A stretch of DNA of 64,000 nt from Tomocerus qinae (Eukaryota; Arthropoda; Collembola; Entomobryomorpha; Tomoceridae). Position numbers and translations under genes: made by a program. Numbering within the stretch: position 1 is the stretch's first letter; the number at the start of each line of letters is the position of its first letter. The notes below the pieces were generated by a model, which saw only the letters and a program-made list of their open reading frames with translations, ran no database searches and had not been told where the DNA came from. Below, piece by piece: positions 15,201-26,380 of this stretch. The DNA lies in contig CM034548.1 of assembly GCA_020055645.1 (NCBI GenBank), forward strand, positions 11,532,001-11,596,000, read 5' to 3'.

Positions 15201-17692
15201 GAGGAGATAACAGTGTAGAACCGTCAAATGACATGTGTTTCGTAGTTAACTGGGATATAACATTACGGTTATGTTCATTGCGTGATAAGCTTAGAGATAC
15301 AAATGCAAGTCGACTAGTCAGATGCATCTTTATCATTATTACTAACAAGACAATAGGCAAGTTGGTTCAAAGTAAAGGCATTACGATGAGTAAAGTAAGG
15401 GTTATTATCGAGATTGTCGAGGAGGGCTTCGCTTGTTACCGAATCGTTCAGCGGAATTGAGATGAGTTGATGAGCTGTGCCATAATTCGTGTTGCGTATT
15501 CTTGTTTCAGTTCAGGCCACACACAACAACATAACAGACTGTGGAAAAAAGGAGGATCACTTCACGGAACAAGTAATCATACACTACAGTCGATAAGTGA
15601 TGCTCAACTACTATTACGTCATCGACATATTAATGTTCACCAACTACACCAACCCAGAGCTTCTTCCCTACTTTCATTGCATATTGATTTCAAATGCCAA
15701 TTTTTACAACTTATGTTTCCCATGCAAAATACACACGCAATAATTCATTATACCTACTTTCATATAAAAATCCACGACATTTCTATTGTCTTTTCCCTCT
15801 TTCGCATCCTATCAATTCCATACAAAATTAAGAAAAGTTTCTAGTAACAACAAAAATGACGTTATAAGAAAATCAATTAAAATCGGGGAAATTCATCTCA
15901 TATATACCTGAAGCTATTGCTCATTTTAAGTAATTGGAAACTGCCTAACAGGCAGGATGCAAATTATTTACTAAATATACCCGACTGTCAATATTACTTC
16001 TTACAAAATTTTGAAATAGGTATTCAGAGCACCCAATTGCATCTGAAAAACAATATATTTATGATTTAAAATATAAAACAGAAACTGTGCATAGATCTTG
16101 TAATCAAGGTGCAATAATAGAAAATATAGTAAGAAAAGGGTGTAAATAAGAACTGGAGTACTCGAGCAGATCTATATATCTCATCTGAATCTATTGGCTA
16201 TAAAAAGTGACATAATATATTGGTTTAGTAGACATGGACTACTTAGCAGATGGAATTGGAAGTTGACTTGTCTGACTAAGTCTGATCTGTCATCGCTTGC
16301 GTCGATTCCATGTATATCGTTCCAGTTGAGTTGTAATGTGAACAAGAGTCGTACACTCTGTAGCATGTAATTTCATAGTGTTGTTATGAGTCGGTGTAGT
16401 AAGTCGGGCGAGCGAGCGACGAAGATGATCTCGGGAGCCCTTAGGAGGCAGTGCGATGATGTGATGAAGCTCTTATCTCCTTCGGTGGTCTTCTTACGAG
16501 AGTTTGGAAATTGGTCTAAGCCCTTGAGGCTCATCTCTGTCAAAGCAGGGACGAAGGGAGGAGGACCTGTATAATTCTGAAACAATTAAGAGGCGGGAAC
16601 GGCAGGGTCCACGATACATATACTCTAAATCTTTAATATTACGCTCCTTCCTATCATCATAATATTATTATCATCATTGTAATAAGAACCTACTGAGAGA
16701 GTGAGGCTCTTCTTCCTAGCATCTACATACAAGTCTATCTATAATATATTAATATATTAGGAGTATGCACTGTTGGTAGGTCTTGTTTCAAATGTAGTTA
16801 GCATTTTGACGAGGTCGTGGCCCGCCGGGCGCCTAAAACCAACAGGGCCCTGTAGGGGGCAGGCGGCAGGGTCTCCACTAACTACCCTCTCCTCCTTTCC
16901 ACTTCCACGCATCCCTTTCTCACCACATAACATTCATCATCTCAATTCTCACAAGATTCTTTCTCCGTCTCACTTTTCCTTCCTTCCTAATCCCAACTAA
17001 TACTCAACTGCTAACTACTTCACGATATTGCACTTATAAGAAGACTCCTGCCCTTCCCTCCCTGTCTGCCCCAAATCTCTCCAAACAATAACACTACGGC
17101 CAAGACCACTTATCACCTACCTACAAACTTCACTATCATTTCTAATTACATCACAATTGACTCTCTATTCACATTCCATTATTCCATTATTTCCATTTGC
17201 TACTGAATACACTTCTTTCTACTACTTCAATAAATGAATTAGTAAACGATAAACGTGTCCTCACTAAAGTTTCATCCTTTTTCTTTTTCACTTATATGCA
17301 ATTTATGGTATAACTGCTTAAAATATGCATTAATAACAACAGCTCACTATTATAACATAACCATTCCTTTAAGAATCTCCAACTTCGTATTTTTACGTAT
17401 TGGCCTTACTGCCTTACTTCATGCTCCTAGAAAAAAATTATATTTTTATATATTATATATTTTTATGCATTCATATAAAACTCCCTATTACAATATTTAC
17501 AATGTACATTTACCTAATGACATTTTTACACAAATATAATCTTTGCCGATGTAACATCTGTGACATAATTACAATATTAAGATAATTTACAATACTATAT
17601 CTTAAAATATTAATAGGAGTTTAATTCCTTAAAATATTATTAGTCTATTTTTATAGTTACTTTTCAAACAATTTACATTAAAATTAAGTACT
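12216..17692. other. Intergenic, no supported gene
   Basis: No supported gene. G-rich + strand at 13.5-13.87 kb turns to C/T-rich after about 13.9 kb. A GC-rich patch with both strands open lies at 16381-16600, and a very GC-rich core (CCCGCCGGGCGCC) lies near 16818-16832. About 400 bases of extremely G-poor, C/T-rich DNA follow; at 16921-16980, 21 of 60 bases are C and 2 are G. These look like regulatory or non-coding transcription landmarks, not exons. Confidence 0.55.
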
Positions 17693-17698
17693 TTTATT
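17693..17698 (-). other. Candidate polyadenylation signal (AATAAA)
   Basis: AATAAA on the minus strand, about 380 bases downstream of the stop of the acidic repeat protein exon at 18078. It is the first clear canonical hexamer I noticed there. AT-rich DNA makes such hexamers common, so the assignment is tentative. Confidence 0.3.
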
Positions 17699-18077
17699 GT
17701 ACTTACTGTAGTTATATTATTGCTACGGTTATAACCCATAGTATTCGTACAAAATAGTATAAAATGCTTACACTCTCATAAATACGTACAATGTCGAAGT
17801 GAAATCCAAGTGTATGCATACATTATACAAGTCAAAGAGAGAAGAGGAGATCTACTTTACTGGGTGAACTCCTTTACTGCTTTACGTGAGACTAGGCACA
17901 ATAACCGATGTATGGTAACTACATGATAATTGGAGGAGACTTTTCCTTCGAATGGAGACTTATCTTTGGCTGACGTATTTTTCGGAAACATTTACTTCGA
18001 CGGAGGCATTACATTTTTACAAGTAACATTTTCTTTGTTTCCTTTTTCAAATTCTCCCCTTAAATCCACATTATTTG

Positions 18078-20071
18078 CTAAATTCGGATATTTGTCAATT
18101 TTCCCAGATATACCATTTCCTCGAGTACATTACCTCCCATTTCCAATAATATTCCTAAATTTCCTGGCTCTTCTATTTCCACAATGGGTTGTATTATTAA
18201 AATTTGTGGTTTGTCCACCTTTACAGCTTCCTCAACGACTACATTTTGTGAAAACTCTGCACTTTCCGCCAAAATATTTTTGTTTTCCAAATGTGCCGAA
18301 TTTGTCTTTGAAGAAGCAGGTTTTTCGAAGACTGTTTCTTCTTCATTATTTATCAGACCTTCCAATTTGCTTTGAATTTTTACTTCTACCACTTTCTTCT
18401 TCTCCACTTTTACAGTTTCCTGAACTGCTTTTCCTTCCAAGTCTGCGCTTTTGGTTACATCCAGATTTGCAGCATCCTCCTCAGAGTTTACTAAATCTAC
18501 CACTTTTACTATTAGGGCTTCTGTTATCTCTAAAATGACATTGTCTTCCACAGTAATTATTTCGTCCGAGCTATTTGGTTTAAACATATGGGTGTCTGTG
18601 TTTCCCCCTGATTTTACAATTCCTCCAACAGTTACATTATCTTTCAACTCTGCACTATCTTCACAAAGTTTATTTTCTGCTAACTCCACAGTGTCTAATA
18701 AATCTACCATTAATAATTTTATCACCTCACTATCTCCGATAACTTGAGGTTCTTCAACGCTAGCTACTACTTCCAAATGTTTCACCTTTTCAAAATGAGA
18801 CATTTCTTCCATATTTGAATTTGTTTTCACGGACACGTTTTTGTCAACTTCCAAATTATAGCTTGCCACGAGTTCTTTGCTTTCAAAATTCTCACATTCC
18901 ATGACTTCTTTGCTTTCAAAACTCTCACATTCCATGACTTCTTTGCTTTCAAAACTCTCACATTCCATGACTTCTTTGCTTTCAAAACTCTCACATTCCA
19001 TGACTTCTTTGCTTTCAAAACTCTCACATTCCATGACTTCTTTGCTTTCAAAACTGCCGCTTTCCAAGACTTCTTTGCTTTCAAAACTGTTGCTTTCCAC
19101 AACTTCTTTGCTTCCAAAACTCTCGCTATCCATAACTTCTTTGCTTTCAAAACTGTCAATTTCCATGGCTTCATTGCTTTCAAAACTTCCGCTTTCCACG
19201 ACTTCTTTGCTATCAAAACTCTCGCTATCCACGACTTCTTTGCTTTCAAAACTCTCGCTATCCATGATTTCTTTGCATTCAAAACTGCCGCTTTCCACCA
19301 TCTCTTTGCTTTCAAAACTTTTGCTTTCCATGACTCCTTTGCTTTCAAAACTGCCGCTTTCCACCATCTCTTTGCTTTCAAAACTGCCGCTTTCCACCAT
19401 CTCTTTGCTTTCAAAACTGCCGCTTTCCACCATCTCTTTGCTTTCAAAACTGCCGCTTTCCACCATCTCTTTGCTTTCAAAACTGCCGCTTTCCACCATC
19501 TCTTTGCTTTCAAAACTGCCGCTTTCCACCATCTCTTTGCTTTCAAAACTGCCGCTTTCCACCATCTCTTTGCTTTCAAAACTGCCGCTTTCCACCATCT
19601 CTTTGCTTTCAAAACTGCCGCTTTCCATGACTACTTTGCATTCAAAACTTTTGCTTTCCACCATCTCTTTGCTTTCAAAACTGCCGCTTTCCATGACTAC
19701 TTTGCATTCAAAACTTTTGCTTTCAAAACCTTTGCTTTCCATGACTTCTTTGCTTTCAAAACTGCCGCTTTCCACCATCTCTTTGCTTACAAAATTGATG
19801 ACTTCAACGATTTCTTTGCTTTCAATATTTTTAACTACGAAGTTTTCTTCCACCCGCGATGTGTCTTCAACAAATTCATCCACGTCCATTCTTTCTTCAT
19901 CGTTGATTTCTTCTCTGGTATTCATTTTTTCTGGCATATTAATTTTTTCTTCCGCATTTATCTTTTCCTTTAAGGTAGTGTGTTCCTCCAAACTTGAACA
20001 TTCCTTGAGTGGTATAGTTTCTTCGTAGCTTACATTTTCTTGGTAAATTTCTTTTTGCTCGCTGGTTAAAC
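18078..20071 (-). CDS. Acidic 11-residue-repeat protein, large (probably last) exon
   Basis: A single exon of about 663 codons opens directly after a good acceptor (TTTCCTTTTACAG) at 20072-20084 on the minus strand and ends with TAG at 18078. No suitable ATG lies at its beginning, so the protein starts in an upstream exon. The order is a Glu/Met-rich leader, then about 28 units of an 11-residue repeat (consensus ESGSFESKEMV; variants ECESFESKEVM and DSESFESKEVV), then about 260 residues of acidic Glu/Val/Lys-rich sequence without repeats. No signal, membrane segment or known domain is visible; it is probably intrinsically disordered and Ser/Glu-rich. Long open frames also exist on the opposite strand and in another minus frame, caused by the stop-free repeat. 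Minus is preferred because its frame stays open well past the repeat and has an acceptor. Function unknown. Confidence 0.75.
18866..19797 (-). repeat. 33-bp coding minisatellite, about 28 units
   Basis: Tandem units of 33 bp encode the 11-residue repeat of the acidic protein. About eight successive units between roughly 19342 and 19622 look identical at the DNA level. A second block of five near-identical units (with CTCACATTCCATGACTTC on the + strand) lies at about 18891-19050. The units between are diverged and one near 19720 is shortened. This pattern indicates recent local homogenisation by unequal exchange or slippage. Confidence 0.95.
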
Positions 20072-20117
20072 CTGTAAAAGGAAACAATAACCATTTATAT
20101 TTTTATTTAGTTATGCA

Positions 20118-20734
20118 CAGTGTTTTATTTTAGCCAGCCACCTGGATAAAATGGTCAAATGGACAAAAATGGACAAAAATGGCTTTTTTGGCTTAAAATA
20201 AAGAATGCATAAAACATCGTTCCTTTCGAACGTCATTCGATTCTGTATGCAGCATGAAATATATTATCACGCAACAGTAATTTATTATGAATTCCTTGAT
20301 TAGTTAAATATACAAAATATACTGACTTGAATTCAATTTGCAATAATATTACATTGTACCTAGTCCCCCAATATGGGTCTAGATTGTACAGTTTGAGGTT
20401 TTACCAGTGGATTGTTATTGGTACTTGTTTAGACGTACTTATAATTCAATGTTTGTAATAAATCATTGTTAAAGCTGAGCAAACAAGATTTCCACAAGAT
20501 TTCCACAAACTACAACGCATCTGGAATGTTCATTTCTAGATCGTATCAACCCATATAACAATGAAATGTCAATTTAACGTTTATAAAAATTTTATTTTAA
20601 AGTAATTTACACTCTTTTTGAGCTTTATCCATTTAAAACCATTTTGTCCACTGGCCAGCAAACATTTTAGCCAGCCACTAGACCATTTTGGACACTACCA
20701 TTTTAACCACTAGCCGTTGGCCAGTCAAACACTA
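20118..20734. mobile_element. Non-autonomous hAT-like element, 617 bp
   Basis: The element is bounded by short terminal inverted repeats: CAGTGTTTTA at the left and the complement of TAGTGTTTGA at the right. It is flanked on both sides by the 8-bp duplication GTTATGCA (20110-20117 and 20735-20742). Subterminal words such as TTTTAGCCAGCCAC and ATGGACAAAA recur near both ends. The 8-bp duplication and the YARNG-type termini are hallmarks of the hAT superfamily. No transposase frame is present, so it was mobilised in trans. It lies 47 bases upstream of the acidic-repeat exon, in the presumed intron. Confidence 0.85.
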
Positions 20735-21339
20735 GTTATGCAATGAATATTATACACATTATAAAATCCTTTTCTCAAAAATCCTAGCATTTGAAATACA
20801 TTTTACGTTTACGTCTCCATTTTTCAATAATTAATTTTGCTGTGTACAAGTATAAGATGATTACTCTAACTTCAGCCAAAGAACAATGGGACTGGTTCGT
20901 TACGGAGTCCCAGAAAATTTTCATTTTTCGATTCAATAGGGTTGAAGTTAGAGCAATCGTGTTATAATTACATGGCTGGGTCAGATTGTCACACACAAAA
21001 TAAAAATCATTCTCATTTGAGGGCCTGCTGTGCATCAGTCTTATACATGAGTGACTATTCAGGGTACGACCTACAGGGACTATTAAATAGAAGACCGAGT
21101 TTGTAAATGGGCAAAATCGGTCACTTCTCTTGACCGGTGGAGCGGTTCCAAAATTAAAAATAGCTAAAAATTGAACGGCCGCAACCAGAAAAAAAATGAG
21201 GGCCCGATAAATTCTAAATGAAAATAAATACTATTTTCGCTTATATTTTATATTTTTATACCATAAATATTTTGGCTTTCAAGACAAAAATTTCCTTCCC
21301 TCGCTGCGGCTCTGAAAAATTTAAGTAACTTCGGGATTC
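20735..21339. other. Presumed intron, with small inverted repeat
   Basis: No coding signal is convincing. Imperfect inverted arms of about 19 bases (GATTACTCTAACTTCAGCC at 20859-20877 against the complement at 20940-20958) enclose about 60 bases, giving a potential hairpin. The stretch lies between the hAT-like element and the degenerate tandem repeat. Confidence 0.5.
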
Positions 21340-21775
21340 ACAGTACAACATCGCCCAATAACTTGTTTGGTAGCAAAAAAGTTCAGTGAGACTACAAATT
21401 AGAACACAGTCACCCCCTGAATGGGAAATTTGTAGTGAAAAACTGAAAATTTATGTAATTTCCGCTATATTCATTATATAAATTTTACTAATAGCTCGTT
21501 CGATAGCAAAAAGGCTTAGTGAACTAGGTCACAGTCATCCCTTGATATAAGGGAAGTAAGTAAAAAAGCAGAAATTTGATGCAATTTCTGTTTTCTTCAT
21601 CGTGCCTTGAACGATAGCAAATAGTTTCGGGGATAATAAATATATCAAAGTCACCCCCGACAGGGAAATTCGGTAGCAGCTGGAAATCTTCATAACCTTC
21701 GTTCTGCACATACTAAAAATTCGCGCAATAGCTCGTTCGACAGCTGGCAGGTTTTTTGAGATTTCTAATCTAATC
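21300..21775. repeat. Degenerate tandem repeat, ~125-bp units
   Basis: Three to four diverged copies share an ordered set of words. A GCTCGTTCGATAGCAAAA-like block occurs near 21361, 21495, 21606 and 21732. It is followed by AGTGA, then CACAGTCACCCCC-like, then GGGAAATT, then CTGAAAATTTATGTAATTTC-like. Spacings between the TAGC cores are about 132, 111 and 126 bases. The order of words is conserved although each copy is substituted. No open frame runs through it. It may be an old satellite or a transposon-internal repeat. Confidence 0.7.
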
Positions 21776-24359
21776 GGGACAATGTTTGTAAGAAGTCAAG
21801 GGTCAAGCACCTTGGATAAACTCCTTTGCTATTATATTTCCTTTTTGTAATGGCGTATTTCATAATAATGGGAGTACAGTACAGCTAACCTATGGAAGGA
21901 AAGTAGTAAACAGTGCTAGTTTTTCTACTTATTACGACTATTTCCAGACTGATTACATAATTTTGTAACTATAATTTCTAAAATAAATTGCAACCCATTC
22001 AAAGAAAATAAATCTCAAATGCATATGACTAGTAATTTAGATTAAAGACTTCAGTGACAACTTATTCAATAATATTAGGAATTAGAAATTGGTTTGAGCA
22101 GATATAATTAGAAGGTATTTGAGTTTTATGTACTAGGAGAGTAGTTCTGATTTCATGATTTCAAAATGGCTAGATTACGGTCGTTCTAAAAGAGTCTATA
22201 AAATTCCTTATCTTTTGTCGACGTCAATAGTTAGAGAATATAACGAAGAAGAATGCGATGTACTGCCAAATATGAAAGATGGAAAAGGGATATGCAGCAG
22301 AAAAGATTCCTAGAAATTGCGGAGGCAATAAATTTCAGAAGCATTTTACGCTTGTGTTAAACAAGTGCGTCAACATAATTCGAGGAGGAAAAGGACAACG
22401 TTGGCGTTGAATCGTCTTTTGTTGTCGGTATGCTATGTTGTGGTGCACAGCTTGGATTTCAATCTCGTCTGCATCTCAACGGTCAAGGAAAAGTCATATT
22501 ATTTAGGTATGTAGTAATAGGCTTAGGAGTATATGGTGGACTTAATGTAATTGCTAAGAAAGCCAAACTAAAAGTTAAAGAAGGAATGATAGGGAAGACA
22601 GCTCAACCAAAAATCCTAATCTCATAATCAAACCATCATCATTTCTGTTGATGAGAATCTCCTTAGGAAGAAATAAGATGCAGGAAGACGAAGGTAGAAC
22701 TGGCAGGATGATAATAATATTCTCTTTAAATACAATGTGGTAATCACTGCATGGCAGGGACTGAGAGATGGAATTGTACACATATCTGCATAGAAATAGA
22801 TATTTAAGTGTGCATTTACCGAAATAGGTATCTTATTTAGTTTGATGGTTTATGGACAGATAGTTATTTAGTAAACGGATATCAGTTGTGGGTCCTTGGA
22901 TGGACGTGAAAGGGAGGGAAAGAGGGATCATCGCACAATCACAATACGAGAGAGCGGAATAAACAAGAGGAATCTTCTCATCGCATCACATCACATCTCA
23001 TCATTCTGCATTGAAAGAGTCATTACTTTAAAGTTCTTCATGCGTGGGAGACCTAAAGCAACCCGCAGCGGGAGGTGGATGACCATTATGTCAATTGCTT
23101 TCCCTATTGCAGTTCCCTTGTCTGACCATCCTCCATTCCATCAAGGAACCTACCCTCCTCTTCACCTTCCCTAAGAGGACCTACTCCACTAAATATCTCT
23201 CCAGACATCATCCCTACCTTATAATATATTATTATTACATTACCTACTACTCACTGTCTCTATCTATCTCCTATACTACTCCCATTGTCTCTTTCGCTTG
23301 CAGATTCAGTTACTCCTTATTTATCCCTATTGTAACATACACTATTATAATATTGCGTAGGTGTGTGCATTGCATATTGCACTTACTATGATTTCAGTAG
23401 TTGTGGGCTAATGCTTAATCTAAATGTAGGAAATAAGTTTGCAGTCGAGGATGTACATGATCTCTGAATCCGTTATTAATTTCATTAGGTTGATAGTTAT
23501 TACCCTACCAAACCAACAATAGGTATTCTCTGACATTGAATCCTGAACTTTACTATGTTCGTTTTGCAAGGTCATATAATCTTCTGCACATGAATAAGAT
23601 ACACTACTATATTATATAGGCAATAAGATATTACTAACAGTTATCCAACAAGATAAGAGATACTGCTGTCTGACGCTATATACTAAAATTGATTTTTCAT
23701 TGCACTTAATATTCTATTTCCCGTAACGTATTCTTGGGAATTGAACAGAGTTATCAGCTAAATAAATGAAACTAGTGAAAACAGAGAAAGATCCCTGAGT
23801 AACTCTGAAAGAGACAAAAGCTGTCTATCATTTTATTCCATTGTCCACGCCATTAACTCTTAGGATGACCAGATCATTATTATCGCATCACCTTTTCGAT
23901 TATTACACAGTAATTTCTGATTTGGTGATTTAGCTATATCGGTGGCAGAAAGTTTCCTCAATATTTCTCGATGTCAATTGAAAGCTGACCCGTCTAGCTT
24001 CGCTGATCACCCTCTACTCTCTTTGAACCAATGGTCATTTCTATTGTTTGATTTCTATACTAGGTACTCAAAATGATTCAACTCCCACACAACAATATCA
24101 ACAGACAATTTCAACTTCAACCTATCGATGCTGTCCAAACACTAGCCCATTAATACATTAATCTTTTCATAATCTATTACAGCAAACCACATTCTGTAAT
24201 GGCAATTGATTTCAAGTCACATCAGGAGTATTTAGTAAATGCGTCGGTCAGCACTAAGTACGCTTAAACTAACTACCGTCAGCCTAGCCAAATGGATTAT
24301 GCGACACGAGTAGAAGTTGACCAAAAATATTATTTTAGTAGTAAAAAGTTTTTTCATAC
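21776..24359. other. Presumed intron, no supported exon
   Basis: This lies between the five-exon block and the acidic exon. A plus-strand frame open at 22379-22627 has fairly balanced composition (about 82 residues) but no recognisable domain or clear splice partners. At about 23.05 kb the + strand changes abruptly from G-rich (21 G to 5 C in 22861-22920) to C/T-rich (23 C to 4 G in 23161-23220). Confidence 0.45.
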
Positions 24360-25961
24360 TTGAAGCCAGCTTAGGGACTTCCATATCCACGATGACTGCC
24401 AGCTTCTTTACAGCGGTTGTAAACTTTCCCAGTCTTGCGACCATCTCTTTGCAGTCTTCCGATTTTTCCAAGGCAAGTTTTTTATTTGTTCTCATTAGTT
24501 TGCGGTTGTAAAATTTCAACTGAAGACATTCTTCGTTTAGCTAAAATGATATTATAAAACAAATCAAAATGGCTATCTACTGAGAAGTGCTGTCAGTATC
24601 ACTTTTTGATATTAAAAATTCTTGGAATAATGTAATAGTAATCTTACTTCGAAAAGCAACTTGGTTTGATTGACGAAGAAAGTCTCCACGAGATAACCTA
24701 ATTTACGTTTGTCGTCGTCGGACACTGTAAATATTTTTACTACTGCTACCCCAGTTTTGACAGAACTTTCTCTAATGAGCTTTGGTAAAATTCCTGTCAG
24801 AGGGTAACCATGAATTTGCATCAGATTCACTATTGCAGTGATACATTCAGTTTCGTCCACAAGGCTTTCCAGCGTCCTCATGAAAATAGGAAATCCTTCT
24901 TTTGCAGGGAAACATCCGCATAGCAATAAAGTGGAAAACTTTATCAACTGTGATGATACAATTTTCATTGAGACACCCTAAGAAATTATTTTCATACTTA
25001 GATTTGTACCATACTTGTTCAAAATTATTATTGGCTATTAAAATGTAGGATTTACAATGTCAGTTAGTTGTGGAAGACTCCTTCGAAACGCTTCCAGTAA
25101 GAAATAAGAAAACTGGAAATATCTTTGATGTAATAATGAACATACACCGACAATAACCGGGATACTGCTATTGTCGTAGTACGTGTCAACAACTGCGGCC
25201 GAAACCTCTTTGAGATGCTTGGAAAGATCAAGCGTGTTGATATCGCTCTCAATCGATGACATATTCTCGTCTTTATAATGTCTCTAATAAACCATAGAAA
25301 TATGATATAATACTTATAATAATCATAATGCACTACAGTTGAGTATCGTTTTCGGTATGCTAATTGTACTAACCAGTTTCTGTTCAAATGCTTCATATTT
25401 AACCAAATCCGTATCTAGTTTCCTGTTTCGCTCTTCAAAGTCACCATAATTTACGTTCATGTTGGCATCAAATATATTTTGCCGTTTTAGCAGATATGTG
25501 TCCATTGAATTGGCCGTCTTTTTATTCTTTCGATTAACAATAGTCAATGTTATGACGTTGCAAAAGTATTTTAATCAAGGTTGCTATATATAGAAATTAC
25601 CTCTGGGGGATAAGGTTAGCAGAGACGGGAGTGGGAGTTAAAAAGTTAAAAATTCACTTTTTTCACTTCTGAAGGACAAATCCTACAACTTGTCTTCCAC
25701 TGCTTGGATAGGATAATAGGATTGCCATTACTAATTACCATGGTGTTCCAGACAGGTGAATATAGAGGCGCAAAAAGTGGATTTTTAACTTGCCAACTCC
25801 CGCTTTGGCTAACCTTTTCCCCAAAGGGCCATCTCTATTGCAACCTTGCATTTTAATTATCAATTACTTACTTGGAACCAGAAAACAAAAGTTTTCAAAA
25901 GGCATCTTCTATCCATTTCAACGAATGCCTGTCCCCTCGCCTCTGTAGTCCTGCTGCTCAT
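24360..25961 (-). CDS. Unrecognised multi-exon gene, 5' five coding exons
   Basis: Minus-strand exons with consistent GT-AG sites and frames: 25872-25961 (ATG, 30 codons), 25374-25526, 25146-25283, 24648-24977 and 24360-24540. Together they give 297 residues plus one base of the next codon. The second exon is charged and probably coiled-coil (YLLKRQNIFDANM, DFEERNRKLD, KYEAFEQKL), weakly reminiscent of CCDC42/CFAP73-type DUF4200 proteins. The fourth is a helical, ARM/HEAT-like stretch with hydrophobic periodicity (LIKFSTLLLCG, ITAIVNLMQIHGYPLTG). The fifth is again charged and helical. I cannot name the family. The acceptor chosen for exon 2 (after CGAAAG) has a poor pyrimidine tract; one nine bases further in is also in frame. 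No stop is visible before the last donor (GTATGA), so coding continues downstream. The phase fits the exon starting at 20071. Confidence 0.6.
25576..25849. mobile_element. Short inverted-repeat element (MITE), 274 bp
   Basis: Long imperfect terminal inverted repeats of about 80 bases start CAAGGTTGC at the left and end GCAACCTTG at the right. Both arms carry ACTTTTT, a GTTAAAAAT-like word, GGGAGT and AAGGTTAGC. The element is flanked by ATTTTAAT at 25568-25575 and again at 25850-25857, an 8-bp duplication (one base offset at the right end). It lies in the first intron of the unrecognised minus-strand gene. The 8-bp duplication suggests hAT-type mobilisation; no coding capacity is seen. Confidence 0.8.
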
Positions 25962-26380
25962 TTTTACGATTTTTAATAGTAGCTAAACATAAGTAACAAT
26001 TATTATCAAATTAACTGTGTATCTTATCAGTAAAGTAAATCTTCCTAAACTTCATTTATTTTAATATTAGTGGTTGAAGTAAATTCCATTCATCATATCG
26101 ACGACTATAATTGACTATCGAGAATCGAAAGCTGTGAACGAATATTAAGCTTACTGCTAATATAATAATAAGTAAACCCAAAATGCTCACCTATGATAGA
26201 TTAAATTGTAAGACAAACGAGATTTGGAGTAAATAACTCAGAAATGTCAACTGATGGTAGAAAGATTCACAGTTTCACTTTCAATGAAGTCAAAATTCAA
26301 AGCGCAAATACTTGCTCGTTAATAAGAATGGCTTTGAGCTGCTATAGACTGATCATTAACTAGATATTGTTCCTTCAGTT

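Noticed and set aside
18877-20028. Plus-strand leucine-rich-repeat-like protein
   Set aside because: It is the antisense reading of the coding minisatellite; the minus frame is longer, has an acceptor and continues outside the repeat.
22379-22627. Plus-strand 82-codon frame with balanced composition
   Set aside because: No recognisable family, no clear acceptor or donor, and it lies in the presumed intron of a minus-strand gene.
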